DNA of 15,281 nucleotides from an uncultured Bacteroidales bacterium (GCA_937907165.1 CALCUH010000094.1:1-15281), one strand, 5' to 3'. Positions 1-7,944 are shown, numbered from the stretch's first letter. Notes: generated by a model from the sequence alone, not told the origin. Made by a program: numbers and translations.

Positions 1-431
1 CGTTAGGTGTCGAGGGTATGCCGCTGCTCCGTTTCCGTACGGGCGATGTGGCGCGTTTCCATTACGAGCCTTGTTCCTGCGGCCGTACTACCATGCGTAT
101 TAGTCCGATTATCGGTCGTAAGAAACAGATGATAAAATTCAAGGGCACTACGTTGTATCCTGCGTCTGTCTTTGATGTGTTGGATAATGCGGATTATGTG
201 GAGAACTATCTTGTGGAGGTTTCGTCCAACGAGATCGGCATGGACCATCTGACCGCCTACATCGGGGTGAAGAATCCTGACGATAATATGATCAAGGAGT
301 TGAAGGATCATTTCCGCGCTAAATTGCGTGTGGCTCCTGACGTCAAGTTCATGCCTATCGATGAGATAAGAAAGATACAATTCCCGGAGATGAACCGCAA
401 GCCGGTTAAGTTTATTGATAACAGAAAATAA
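1..431 (+). CDS. Phenylacetate-CoA ligase family protein, C-terminal part (5' end outside window)
   Basis: This is the last 143 or so codons of an adenylate-forming acid-CoA ligase. The frame is open from base 3, and the first ATG at 18 is internal. The fragment carries the end of the large domain (PLLRFRTGD, the A7-like motif whose Asp binds the ribose of the acyl-AMP), then a Cys-rich piece (E-P-C-S-C-G-R) and the hinge G-R-K-K-Q-M-I-K-F-K-G, followed by the small AMP-binding C-terminal domain typical of PaaK-type ligases. Family members activate phenylacetate or related aryl or short acids to CoA thioesters with ATP. In gut Bacteroidales, PaaK-like enzymes are common without a full phenylacetate degradation pathway, so the true substrate is open. 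The acyltransferase gene begins 7 nt after the stop, suggesting co-transcription. The family call is firm; the substrate is an inference. Confidence 0.88.
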   Translation, partial: LGVEGMPLLRFRTGDVARFHYEPCSCGRTTMRISPIIGRKKQMIKFKGTTLYPASVFDVLDNADYVENYLVEVSSNEIGMDHLTAYIGVKNPDDNMIKELKDHFRAKLRVAPDVKFMPIDEIRKIQFPEMNRKPVKFIDNRK

Positions 432-438
432 TTCGCTT

Positions 439-1578
439 ATGGTTGGAAATTTCGATTTTGAGCCTGTCCGCCCTTACAATGATTCTGAAGTGCCGGCTGC
501 CGTTTCCGCTATTACTCGGGATCCGCTTTTCCCGATGGTGGTCAAGTATTGTATGCCTCAGGCTGATGTGAAGGAGGTGATTGATTTCATCTCGAACATC
601 AAAACGGTCAACGAGTTTCAGGTGGGGGTCATGCATCCTGCCGTCAAGGCGGTCGTCACGAAGACGATGACTGGTATTTCTTCCGATGGATTCGATCAAA
701 TTGATAATTCCCAACGTCATATTTTTATTGCCAACCACCGCGACATCGTTTTGGATTCGGCGTTGTTGGACTTGATGTTGTACGAGCGGAATATTGATAC
801 GTGCCAAATCACCTTCGGCAGTAATCTGATGAAGGGGAATATGGTCATCAATATCGGTAAACTGAACAAGATGTTCCGTATTATCCGTGGCGGCAACATC
901 CGCGACTTCTACAAGAATTCGCTGGAGGTTTCCGCTTATATGCGTTACGTGGTCACCGAGCTCAAGGAGTCTGTGTGGATCGCCCAACGTAACGGTCGTA
1001 CTAAGGATGGTAACGATAAGACGGAGATGGGTGTCTTGAAGATGTTCTCACTCAGTAGTGATAAAGGATTTGTGGATAATCTCGACGAACTGAGCATCAC
1101 GCCGGTGGCGGTTTCGTATGAGTATGAGCCTTGCGATTTCCTGAAGACGGCCGAGCTTTATATCTCTAAGTTCCAGAAGTATGTGAAGGGGGAGAACGAG
1201 GATCTGAACAGTATCCTTACTGGTATCCAGCAGAAAAAGGGTCATGTCCATATCGCCATGACGAAGCCTATCACGAGGGAAGAGTTGCAAATCTGCGATG
1301 AAAAGGAGAAAAATGAGAAGATGGTCGCATTGGCTAACATGATTGACCAGCGTATTTACAGTAGCTATCGTCTCTATGGCACGAATTACATCGCTTATGA
1401 TATGGTGAATGGCGGTAATGAGTACGCCGACCATTATACAGTACAGGAAAAAGCCGATTTCATCGATTATATGAACGATGGTCTTTCCCATCTTGGCATC
1501 GAGGCGGACCATTCCGAATTGGAGCAGATTTTCCTGCGCATCTATGCGAATTCGGTCACAAATTGCGCACGCCTGTAA
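439..1578 (+). CDS. Phospholipid/glycerol acyltransferase family protein (PlsC/PlsB-like)
   Basis: A 379-residue protein if it starts at ATG 439, 7 nt after the upstream stop. A TTG start at 415 would overlap the previous gene and adds nothing conserved, so ATG 439 is preferred. Residues 94-107 (IFIANHRDIVLDS) resemble block I of glycerolipid acyltransferases, with the catalytic His in NHRD. Residues 180-193 (W-I-A-Q-R-N-G-R-T-K-D-G-N-D) resemble the substrate-phosphate-binding block. The spacing between the His and Asp of block I is not exactly the textbook HX4D, as in a Bacteroidetes subgroup usually annotated 1-acylglycerol-3-phosphate acyltransferase. There is no signal peptide or clear membrane span, so a peripheral inner-membrane enzyme moving acyl groups onto a glycerol-phosphate acceptor is likely. 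Pairing with an acid-CoA ligase suggests joint acyl activation and transfer. Family confident; exact acceptor not known. Confidence 0.8.
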   Translation: MVGNFDFEPVRPYNDSEVPAAVSAITRDPLFPMVVKYCMPQADVKEVIDFISNIKTVNEFQVGVMHPAVKAVVTKTMTGISSDGFDQIDNSQRHIFIANHRDIVLDSALLDLMLYERNIDTCQITFGSNLMKGNMVINIGKLNKMFRIIRGGNIRDFYKNSLEVSAYMRYVVTELKESVWIAQRNGRTKDGNDKTEMGVLKMFSLSSDKGFVDNLDELSITPVAVSYEYEPCDFLKTAELYISKFQKYVKGENEDLNSILTGIQQKKGHVHIAMTKPITREELQICDEKEKNEKMVALANMIDQRIYSSYRLYGTNYIAYDMVNGGNEYADHYTVQEKADFIDYMNDGLSHLGIEADHSELEQIFLRIYANSVTNCARL

Positions 1579-1602
1579 GCTTATATAGACGTACTATTTG
1601 AT

Positions 1603-1644
1603 ATTAAAGAGCCTCGAATAAATTCATATCCGAGGCTCTTTAAT
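1603..1644. terminator. Bidirectional hairpin terminator between convergent genes
   Basis: A perfect 14-bp stem (1603-1616 with 1631-1644) encloses a 14-nt loop. It lies 24 bases after the acyltransferase stop and 33 bases before the stop of the convergent secreted-protein gene. The stem core is AGAGCCTCG/CGAGGCTCT, and its outer arms supply A-rich and T-rich flanks on both strands. That fits a shared intrinsic terminator. Confidence 0.85.
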
Positions 1645-1677
1645 CAGAAAAATGCAATGTGTGTTGCACCATTGGGG

Positions 1678-3855
1678 TTATTTCACTACTACTTTCACTG
1701 CCTGACCCTTTGCGGCTACCAAATAAACGCCCGCCTTTCTGACGGTGACGCGCGCTTGTTCGTTCGTGTCGGAACCCACCAAAATACCTGAGCAGTCATA
1801 AACGTTGACTGTCTCATTCACGTCATTTACGCAGATGGTGGAGCCGTCCACGTAGAGCTGAACCGATTCGCCCCAAACGACTGGGAGGCCGTCGATAGGA
1901 TTGAAGCGGAAAGTGTATGTGCTTTGAATGCTTTGATTATTGGTATTTTGGAGAACTAGGGTCAATGTTTTCGTCTCCGGATCATATACTTTCTCCACTA
2001 CTTTCGTCTCATCAGACAATTCGTATACAAATGTTCCCTCATTGTAATCGCATTGAAGTGTGTAATTGTATTTGTTTGAAGAGAAGGTATCCACTTTGAT
2101 TCCGTCTATGGAGAGCGAAGTCATGTACGATTCGTATGGCTTGAATCGGAAGTGGTATGTATTGCTATCAGTACAGTTCTTGTCTGTTACAGTAACCATT
2201 AGCGTATTAGATATGCTATCGTACTTTTGTTTCGCAGACGCTCCGATAGACGCTAAGAATGACACATTGCCGTCATAGTAAGTGTTTGTCAAATCGTATT
2301 CGAATTGGTCGGGGGAGAATGTGTCTAGTTTTTCATTATTGATGAAAAGCGAAGTTAGGAATGATTTGAATTGGTAAGACGTATCCTCAGTGGTGTAATA
2401 GAAATTACGGTATTCTATCTGGTTCCAACTATTTGTAATAGTATCCAAAATATATTTTATCTCTCTATTTTTCAAGTTCAATTCATTGTAAGATATTTCA
2501 TACTTGCTCGTTTTAATGAGAGGTTTCCCCGCATTAATGTCATAATAAGATTCTGACTCAATGACTTGTGCCAATCGACCTTCTTTATCATAGCTATTCT
2601 CGTATGTATTAAATACTCCCATACTTGATATAACAAGTGTTGTCATATTTCCCATTTCATCATAATCAATTCTATATATTCGGTTTTCTCTAATTGGCTC
2701 TCCCCCATACCAAGTGACAGTATCCTCGTAGGACTCCTCACTCGTCTCAATGATCCCATTATCATGGTATGATGTGTATTGGTATCTCGTATAATTGTTA
2801 TAATGCAATTCAGGAGAGTCTTGGTAGGAGGTTCTATTACCTGCGTTGTCAATATAATAGCGAGAAAATTTATTGCCAACCACACTATCTAAGAAAATGT
2901 CCGGTTGGGTATCTACTAATTTATCTATGGAAGGATTCGGATATCTCGGATCCGGATATGTCGGTTCTGTCGGTTCTATTGGTTTTGTCGGCTCTTTATA
3001 CACATAATTGCTAATAAAGAGTTTTGCGATAGAGTTCTTTGTGGGGAAATAGGAAATCGGTTGCAGACTGTAATAAAATTGGGTAGTTATTGTGTCATTA
3101 ATGTCGGTTCTATCAAACTGCTTAGTCCTGATATCATATTCTCCTTGGCTGATATTTATATCTTTGCTGTATTCAACTAAACCATACTGATTATATTCAA
3201 AGGAATCACATTTTATGTTGTTACCCCATGGACCATGTACCTTTTTTGAATAAGTATTTAATAAGCCCGATTGATCATACGTATAATTAAAGTGACTCCA
3301 AATTTTATCGGGGCTCCCATCGGGGTTCATATAATAATCGATAACGGCTTCAGTATGTCGATATTCCTTATCAAATTCTTCAGATACGGAATTTGCTTGT
3401 AAACATGATCCCTTTTGGTATCGAGTAATACAGTAATCAGCACTTCTTTTGTATTGCTGCTGTTTAATATCCGATCCATTTAGTCCATAATCAATTAACG
3501 CAGAGTCAAAATCAAATTCGTCAATCCCATAGAAAGGTTGCGTTTCTAAAAACGGATAATCGGAAACAAGATAGTTCGACGTATCAGCGGTGCCCCATGC
3601 CGAGTCGACCGATTCCCTTGAGAATCTTGTGATGACAAGTCCGCCTTCATCGTCATAGTCGAAATAGGTCCTTCCGATGGGGCTTATTATACTATCGATA
3701 CGAGGATATAAATTCGAATTCAACGAATCTTCGTTTGCGTTTGATTCTCCGGCAATAGCTGAAACTGAGGATAACGAAAGGAGTGCTCCGATAATCAATT
3801 TTGTGATGGCGCTTCGTCCGGAATAGCCATTACTTTTAATACATAATTGTTTCAT
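1678..3855 (-). CDS. Large secreted protein with YD-like repeats, two cadherin-like repeats and a C-terminal sorting-like module
   Basis: A 725-residue exported protein. Residues 1-35 form a signal peptide: a basic N-region, the core LIIGALLSLSS, and a likely cut after A-I-A. Residues 60-480 hold irregular copies of a Tyr/Asp-rich motif (YDQSGLLNTYS, FEYNQYGLVEYS, IDYDEMGNMTTLV, YDKEGRLAQVIE) like the YD/RHS-type beta-strand repeats seen in other Bacteroidetes secreted proteins. Around residues 285-310 is a Pro-rich linker (PTKPIEPTEPTYPDP). Two repeats follow at about residues 500-650: each has L-(F/S)-I-(N/D)-x-x-K-(L/V)-D-T-F-S near its start and Y-(H/T)-F-R-F-(K/N)-P at its end, matching the cadherin-like beta-sandwich family. 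The last 75 residues (Y-V-D-G-S ... GVYLVAAKGQAVKVVVK) resemble type IX secretion or DUF6383-like sorting modules. It is AT-richer than its neighbours. A role at the cell surface is inferred; no enzymatic motif is visible. Confidence 0.8.
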   Translation of the reverse strand: MKQLCIKSNGYSGRSAITKLIIGALLSLSSVSAIAGESNANEDSLNSNLYPRIDSIISPIGRTYFDYDDEGGLVITRFSRESVDSAWGTADTSNYLVSDYPFLETQPFYGIDEFDFDSALIDYGLNGSDIKQQQYKRSADYCITRYQKGSCLQANSVSEEFDKEYRHTEAVIDYYMNPDGSPDKIWSHFNYTYDQSGLLNTYSKKVHGPWGNNIKCDSFEYNQYGLVEYSKDINISQGEYDIRTKQFDRTDINDTITTQFYYSLQPISYFPTKNSIAKLFISNYVYKEPTKPIEPTEPTYPDPRYPNPSIDKLVDTQPDIFLDSVVGNKFSRYYIDNAGNRTSYQDSPELHYNNYTRYQYTSYHDNGIIETSEESYEDTVTWYGGEPIRENRIYRIDYDEMGNMTTLVISSMGVFNTYENSYDKEGRLAQVIESESYYDINAGKPLIKTSKYEISYNELNLKNREIKYILDTITNSWNQIEYRNFYYTTEDTSYQFKSFLTSLFINNEKLDTFSPDQFEYDLTNTYYDGNVSFLASIGASAKQKYDSISNTLMVTVTDKNCTDSNTYHFRFKPYESYMTSLSIDGIKVDTFSSNKYNYTLQCDYNEGTFVYELSDETKVVEKVYDPETKTLTLVLQNTNNQSIQSTYTFRFNPIDGLPVVWGESVQLYVDGSTICVNDVNETVNVYDCSGILVGSDTNEQARVTVRKAGVYLVAAKGQAVKVVVK

Positions 3856-4304
3856 AAGCGTTCATATTTTGTTGTTTTATATCTCTAATTCACACTGCTA
3901 AAAAACTTGGACTAACTTTCGTGAGAAATGTGTCCTATTTTATGTCAATTGATTCTAATAAGTGATAGTATTATAGTTGATTAACCGAACCTAAATATTC
4001 TATTCGTTTGAATTTTGTTATGAACGGATATCTTTTGTTCCAAAGCAATCACATTAGAGATAACGGGATTAGTTCCATATATTTTTTTACTAAGGTAAAG
4101 AATAAATTTCCCATTCGCAACAATTTATTGGGATTTTTATGTTTGCTATTTTGGAATTCGTTATTGATGTTGTCTGATGTCTTATTGATGTAAGTTTGGA
4201 CCTTTTGTGTGAAATCTATCTATTTACCGCATAATCAGTGAAAGTTTTTTTGTAATTTTGTGCGAATTTTTGCAGAAATAACGTTTTTTTTAAAACAGAG
4301 TTTT
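3856..4304. other. AT-rich divergent intergenic region
   Basis: These 449 bases separate the divergently transcribed secreted-protein gene and the XRE-cupin operon. The region is clearly AT-rich. The only element I can support is the -7 box at 4253-4260 facing right. A small palindrome (TCAATTGA, 3945-3952) and an unsupported 61-codon frame at 4008-4193 are also present. I see no clear -7 box for the leftward gene. Confidence 0.6.
4253..4260 (+). promoter_or_regulatory. Bacteroidetes -7 promoter box for the XRE-cupin operon
   Basis: TAATTTTG matches the TAnnTTTG consensus recognised by the Bacteroidetes primary sigma factor. It lies 44 bases before the ATG at 4305, giving an expected transcript start near 4266 and a 5' leader of roughly 40 nt. 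No good -33 TTTG is seen. Confidence 0.55.
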
Positions 4305-4883
4305 ATGTCCAACAGTAGTACAATCGTGGGCTCTAAGATTAAAGGAATCAGGGAGTCCAAAAACATCTCCATCGAGGAGATTTCCGAGCGTAGCGGCCTT
4401 TCCGCAGACCAAATCCAATCCATCGAGAACGATCAGTATTTGCCTTCTTTGGGGCCATTGATCAAGATCGCGAGAGCGTTGGGTGTACGATTGGGTACTT
4501 TCTTGGACGATAACGAAGAATTGGGACCTGTAGTGTGCCGCGCCGAAGAGCGCAACAGCAGCATCAGCTTCTCTAACGGTTCCGCTGATGCGAGAAAACA
4601 TATGGAGTACCACTCTCTCGCTAAGCAAAAGGCTGGTCGCCACATGGAGCCTTTCATCATCGACATCCAACCTTGCGAGGAGAAGAACTTCAAATCATCC
4701 GCTCATGAGGGTGAGGAGTTCATCTATGTGATGAGCGGAGAAATCGAAATCGATTACGGTAAAGAGAAATATCTTTTGAAGGATGGAGATAGTATTTTCT
4801 ACGATTCCATCGTGGAACATCACGTGCACGGTGTGGCTGGAAAGTCAGCGAAGATACTTGCCGTCGTCTACACTCCATTCTAA
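4305..4883 (+). CDS. XRE-family transcriptional regulator with C-terminal cupin domain
   Basis: A 192-residue regulator in the HTH-3 plus cupin-2 arrangement. Residues 8-62 are the helix-turn-helix (I-S-I-E-E-I-S-E-R-S-G-L-S, then Q-S-I-E-N and P-S-L-G-P-L-I-K-I-A-R-A-L-G). Residues 118-190 form the cupin barrel (HEGEEFIYVMSGEIEIDYG, then L-K-D-G-D-S-I-F-Y-D). ATG 4305 is taken as the start. An extension to 4260 would start upstream of the expected transcript start and adds only poly-Phe-type sequence. Relatives use the cupin to sense a small molecule and usually control the adjacent metabolic gene. Here that gene is an acyl-CoA synthetase starting 12 nt downstream, so a fatty acid or acyl-CoA is a reasonable but unproven effector. 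Probably autoregulatory through the promoter just upstream. Confidence 0.9.
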   Translation: MSNSSTIVGSKIKGIRESKNISIEEISERSGLSADQIQSIENDQYLPSLGPLIKIARALGVRLGTFLDDNEELGPVVCRAEERNSSISFSNGSADARKHMEYHSLAKQKAGRHMEPFIIDIQPCEEKNFKSSAHEGEEFIYVMSGEIEIDYGKEKYLLKDGDSIFYDSIVEHHVHGVAGKSAKILAVVYTPF

Positions 4884-4895
4884 TTCCTTACGCAT

Positions 4896-6548
4896 ATGCA
4901 GCAATTATCAGAAAGGACGTTGGGGCAATGGCTTGAGTATTGGGCCGAGAAAACCCCTGACAAAGAGTATATCGTTTATTCGGACCGTGACCTCCGTTTC
5001 ACGTGGAAGGTTTTTAACGAGCGTGTGGATAACTTGGCGAAAGGTCTTCTCTCCATCGGTGTGAAGAAGGGTAGCAACGTGGGTATCTGGGCGACCAACG
5101 TGCCGGATTGGCTTACCTTCCTCTACGCTACAGCGAAGATCGGCGCTGTCTTGGTGACGGTAAACACGAATTATAAGCAGAACGAATTGGAGTATCTCTG
5201 CGAGAACTCCGATATGCATACGCTCTGCATCACCAACGGTACTTGGGAGTGCGATTATGTCGACATGACTTACAAGATGCTCCCTGAATTGAAGAATTGT
5301 GAACGCGGACATCTTAACAGCCAACGTTTCCCTAATCTGAAAAACGTCGTTTACATCGGTCAGGAGAAGTTCCGCGGTATGTATAATACGGCGGAGTTGT
5401 TATTGCTTGGTAAAAACATCGACGACGAACGCCTTTCTGAGGTGAAGAAGAATGTCACTTGCCACGATGTGGTGAACATGCAATATACTTCCGGTACTAC
5501 CGGTTTCCCCAAGGGCGTCATGTTGACCCACTATAACATCACGAACGATGGTTTCTTCACGGGTGAGAACATGAAGTTCACGCAGAACGATAAGTTGTGT
5601 GTCTGTGTGCCTCTTTTCCATTGTTTCGGTGTTGTGCTCGCCACGATGAACTGCTTGACGCACGGATGTACGCAGGTGATGGTGGAGAAGTTCGATCCGT
5701 TGGTCGTTTTGGCTTCCGTCCATAAGGAGCGTTGCACGGCTTTGTACGGCGTCCCTACGATGTTTATCGCCGAACTGAATCATGCGATGTTCAGCATGTT
5801 CGACATGAGTTCGCTCCGTACTGGAATCATGGCGGGTTCTTTGTGCCCTGTCGAGTTGATGAAGCAGGTGAGCGAGAAGATGTTCATGACCATCACGAGC
5901 GTATACGGTTTGACGGAGAGTTCGCCGGGTATGACGCAGACGACCATCGAGGATAGTTTCGAATTGCGTTGCACGACGGTGGGTCGCGACTATCCGTTCG
6001 TTGAGGTGAAGGTCATCGATCCTGAGACAGGCGAGGAGTGCCCTGTCGGCGTGCAAGGCGAGATGTGTTGCAGGGGCTTCAACGTCATGAAGGGTTATTA
6101 CAAAAATCCTCAGGCTACCGCCGAGGTCATCGATAAGAACGGATTCCTCCACTCGGGTGATTTGGGTGTCAAGGACGAGAATGGTTACTACCGTATCACG
6201 GGCCGTATCAAGGATATGATCATCCGTGGTGGCGAGAATGTTTATCCGCGTGAAATCGAGGAATTCCTTTACCATATGCCTGGCATCAAGGATGTGCAGG
6301 TGGCTGCCGTCCCTTCCAAGAAGTATGGCGAGGAGGTCGGAGCCTTCATCATTTTGCAGGAGGGCGTGAAGATGGAAACGGAAGATGTGCGCGATTTCTG
6401 CAAGGGCAAAATCGCGCGTTATAAGATACCTAAATATGTATTCTTTATCGATGAGTTCCCGTTGACGGGTTCCGGTAAGATTCAGAAGTTCAAACTGAAG
6501 GAGATGAGCTTGCAGTTATGCGAGAAGATGGGCATAGAGGTAATCTGA
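4896..6548 (+). CDS. AMP-binding acyl-CoA synthetase (medium/long-chain fatty acid type)
   Basis: A full-length 550-residue adenylate-forming ligase that activates a carboxylic acid with ATP and then transfers it to CoA. Visible core motifs are the phosphate-binding loop YTSGTTGFPKG (residues 197-207), A5 YGLTE (337-341), A7 SGDLG (420-424), the hinge region GRIKDMIIRGGENVYP (436-451), and the A10 catalytic lysine in LTGSGKIQ (K528). The overall pattern, including FHCFG at 241-245, resembles FadD-like and related acyl-CoA synthetases more than acetyl-CoA synthetase or PaaK. It is cytoplasmic or membrane-peripheral, with no signal peptide. It sits in one transcription unit between the XRE-cupin regulator and queH. 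Precise chain-length preference cannot be read from sequence. Confidence 0.92.
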   Translation: MQQLSERTLGQWLEYWAEKTPDKEYIVYSDRDLRFTWKVFNERVDNLAKGLLSIGVKKGSNVGIWATNVPDWLTFLYATAKIGAVLVTVNTNYKQNELEYLCENSDMHTLCITNGTWECDYVDMTYKMLPELKNCERGHLNSQRFPNLKNVVYIGQEKFRGMYNTAELLLLGKNIDDERLSEVKKNVTCHDVVNMQYTSGTTGFPKGVMLTHYNITNDGFFTGENMKFTQNDKLCVCVPLFHCFGVVLATMNCLTHGCTQVMVEKFDPLVVLASVHKERCTALYGVPTMFIAELNHAMFSMFDMSSLRTGIMAGSLCPVELMKQVSEKMFMTITSVYGLTESSPGMTQTTIEDSFELRCTTVGRDYPFVEVKVIDPETGEECPVGVQGEMCCRGFNVMKGYYKNPQATAEVIDKNGFLHSGDLGVKDENGYYRITGRIKDMIIRGGENVYPREIEEFLYHMPGIKDVQVAAVPSKKYGEEVGAFIILQEGVKMETEDVRDFCKGKIARYKIPKYVFFIDEFPLTGSGKIQKFKLKEMSLQLCEKMGIEVI

Positions 6549-7153
6549 TTAACTTCCAAAAGGAACTGGATAAAATCATAGAGGCATGCGTCCGTGGGGG
6601 ATGCGTGCCTTCATTGTTGTTGCATAGTTGCTGTGCGCCTTGCAGCAGCTATACGCTCGAATATCTTTCCCAATTCTTTAAAATCACGGTCTTCTATTAT
6701 AATCCGAACATCTACCCGGAAGAGGAGTTTTTCAAGCGCGTGGAGGAGCAAAAACGGCTGATAGGCGAATTGCCTGCTAAATATCCTATCTCCTTTATCG
6801 AAGGTAACTATGATCCGAAGGAGTTTTACGGGGTGACGAAAGGCTTGGAACATGAGCCGGAAGGGGGTGCCCGTTGTACGGAATGTTTCCGTTTACGTCT
6901 TGAAAAAACGGCGATTCTATCGAAGGAAATGGGTTTCGATTTCTTCACGACGACATTGACGATAAGCCCCTTGAAGGATGCTCAAAGATTGAATGCCATA
7001 GGTGTGGAGATGGCGGAAAAATATGGGATAAAATTTCTCCCTTCCGACTTCAAGAAGCGCGGAGGGTATCAACGCTCCATCCAACTCTCCAAAGATTATA
7101 ATCTTTACAGGCAAAATTATTGCGGCTGTCTATTTTCTCAGCGACAGGATTAA
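6518..7153 (+). CDS. queH: Epoxyqueuosine reductase QueH
   Basis: A 211-residue QueH (DUF208) protein, the non-orthologous replacement for QueG. It reduces epoxyqueuosine to queuosine in the tRNA anticodon, the last step of the pathway. The family cysteines are in place: LLHSCCAPCSS (Cys 38, 39, 42), ARCTEC (Cys 120, 123) and the C-terminal YCGC (Cys 202, 204), which supply the iron-sulfur and redox ligands. YYNPNIYPEEEF and SPLKDAQRLN are further family signatures. The ATG at 6518 lies 31 nt inside the upstream ligase gene. The next in-frame codons offer only CTG 6545 or ATT 6548, so ATG 6518 is kept although the conserved part begins later. The overlap implies translational coupling with the acyl-CoA synthetase, though the functions are not obviously linked. 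Confidence 0.93.
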   Translation: MREDGHRGNLINFQKELDKIIEACVRGGCVPSLLLHSCCAPCSSYTLEYLSQFFKITVFYYNPNIYPEEEFFKRVEEQKRLIGELPAKYPISFIEGNYDPKEFYGVTKGLEHEPEGGARCTECFRLRLEKTAILSKEMGFDFFTTTLTISPLKDAQRLNAIGVEMAEKYGIKFLPSDFKKRGGYQRSIQLSKDYNLYRQNYCGCLFSQRQD

Positions 7154-7182
7154 TACCTAACAAAAAATTAAAATTCTATCTA

Positions 7183-7212
7183 AATCCCTTTTTTTTGCGA
7201 TGGAAAGGGATT
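7183..7212 (+). terminator. Possible weak terminator after queH
   Basis: A 9-bp inverted repeat, AATCCCTTT (7183-7191) with AAAGGGATT (7204-7212), starts 30 bases after the queH stop. The T-run sits in the left arm and loop, not after the stem, so it is an imperfect intrinsic terminator for the forward operon. Confidence 0.35.
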
Positions 7213-7711
7213 GATTGATATTATCGGAACATTATGATTTTCTCTCATGCTTTTTTTTTGCATCTTTTTGAAACATATTTCAATGCAGAATAATTCTATT
7301 ATCTTTAAATTTGTTATATGGTTATTAATTAATGAGCAGGTTTTCATTAGTTATTAAACAGGTATGACTTTTGGAGGATGAAGGATCAACCTGAACCTTT
7401 TATCCATTTGTCTGGGACGTATGCGTTGATGATGGTGTGGGGGTACAGACAGCGGTGTTTCGGGCAATGATACGGATTTGTTGGAATATAAGTAATTTTA
7501 TGTATATGCATGTGTATGACGGAGCTGTCAAAAGTGGCGTTACGATGTGACGTCTACTCGTTGCAAGTAATGTACACTTTTGTATGCTGCTCGTCGGAAA
7601 TTTTCTTTAGATAGGATTTAAGTGTTGTTTGTTGGCGGGGAAGATGTGGTTCCGATAGATATTTTCTAAACAAGAGTTTTCCTTTATTTTCTTTATTTTC
7701 AATAGTTTCAT
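7213..7711. other. Intergenic stretch with no convincing gene; possible promoter and small hairpins
   Basis: No frame here looks coding on either strand. Items seen: a palindrome TTGAAA-CATA-TTTCAA at 7268-7283; a forward -7 box match TAAATTTG at 7306-7313; a 30-codon frame at 7378-7470 preceded directly by GGAGG; and an 8-bp inverted repeat CAAAAGTG/CACTTTTG at 7529-7536 and 7575-7582. The G-rich, moderately structured sequence after 7320 could be an untranslated RNA or the debris of a lost gene. I cannot decide. Confidence 0.4.
7306..7313 (+). promoter_or_regulatory. Candidate -7 box upstream of an unassigned region
   Basis: TAAATTTG fits the Bacteroidetes TAnnTTTG consensus in an AT-rich stretch. 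It would start a transcript near 7320 with no recognisable reading frame of length. The motif is short and may be a chance match. Confidence 0.3.
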
Positions 7712-7719
7712 TACTTTTG
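7712..7719 (+). promoter_or_regulatory. -7 promoter box for the structured RNA
   Basis: TACTTTTG matches the Bacteroidetes -7 consensus. The expected transcript start, about 7725-7727, falls just before the left arm of the 20-bp closing stem (7732), as expected for a stand-alone RNA gene. No exact -33 TTTG is visible upstream. Confidence 0.6.
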
Positions 7720-7726
7720 TGTTATC

Positions 7727-7935
7727 ACTTTAGGGGATTTCTATAAATTTCTTTGTAGCGATTTTGAAAGTTTTGTCAGACAGATTGATGATTTGAACGA
7801 AGGAGCAGTGCGGGCACTGTGACTGAGTGAAAATCAGCAAGATGGCGACAAAAGTTCAAAAGCGCACAAAAGATTAAAGAATAACCTATATAAAAAAATA
7901 TTTAATAATCGGGGAATTTATAGAAGTCCCCTTTA
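7727..7935 (+). ncRNA. Predicted rod-shaped structured RNA, about 200 nt; 6S-like architecture
   Basis: Complementary arms nest through the whole segment. A closing stem pairs 7732-7751 with 7913-7932 (20 consecutive pairs, two of them G-U). A second stem pairs 7758-7760, 7762-7768 and 7771-7777 with 7863-7865, 7855-7861 and 7847-7853, broken only by one mismatch and a small internal loop. A third pairs 7785-7787 and 7789-7794 with 7838-7840 and 7831-7836. The tip is the hairpin CAGTG-CGGG-CACTG (7806-7819). The A-rich 3' strand between the first two stems (7866-7912) can fold a minor hairpin, GATTA/TAATC. This is a long duplex with a large asymmetric bubble near the closing stem, as in 6S RNA, which binds RNA polymerase. 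It has its own -7 box and a downstream terminator. No coding frame spans it. The structure is read directly from sequence; the 6S identity is a hypothesis. Confidence 0.65.
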
Positions 7936-7944
7936 TAGAGAGTT

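Noticed and set aside
4008..4193. 61-codon frame in the AT-rich gap before the XRE gene
   Set aside because: Low-complexity, no ribosome-binding context, no recognisable features; expected by chance in AT-rich DNA.
5400..6275. 291-codon frame antisense to the acyl-CoA synthetase gene
   Set aside because: It mirrors a well-supported gene with all motifs on the plus strand; its His/Arg/Thr-rich product is a codon-shadow artefact.
7378..7470. 30-codon frame directly behind GGAGG
   Set aside because: The GGAGG touches the ATG with no spacing, Bacteroidetes rarely rely on such a site, and the product has no recognisable character.
7843..7878. Tiny frame M-A-T-K-V-Q-K-R-T-K-D inside the structured RNA
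   Set aside because: It lies in the paired 3' arm of the second stem; the pairing explains the sequence better than an 11-residue peptide.
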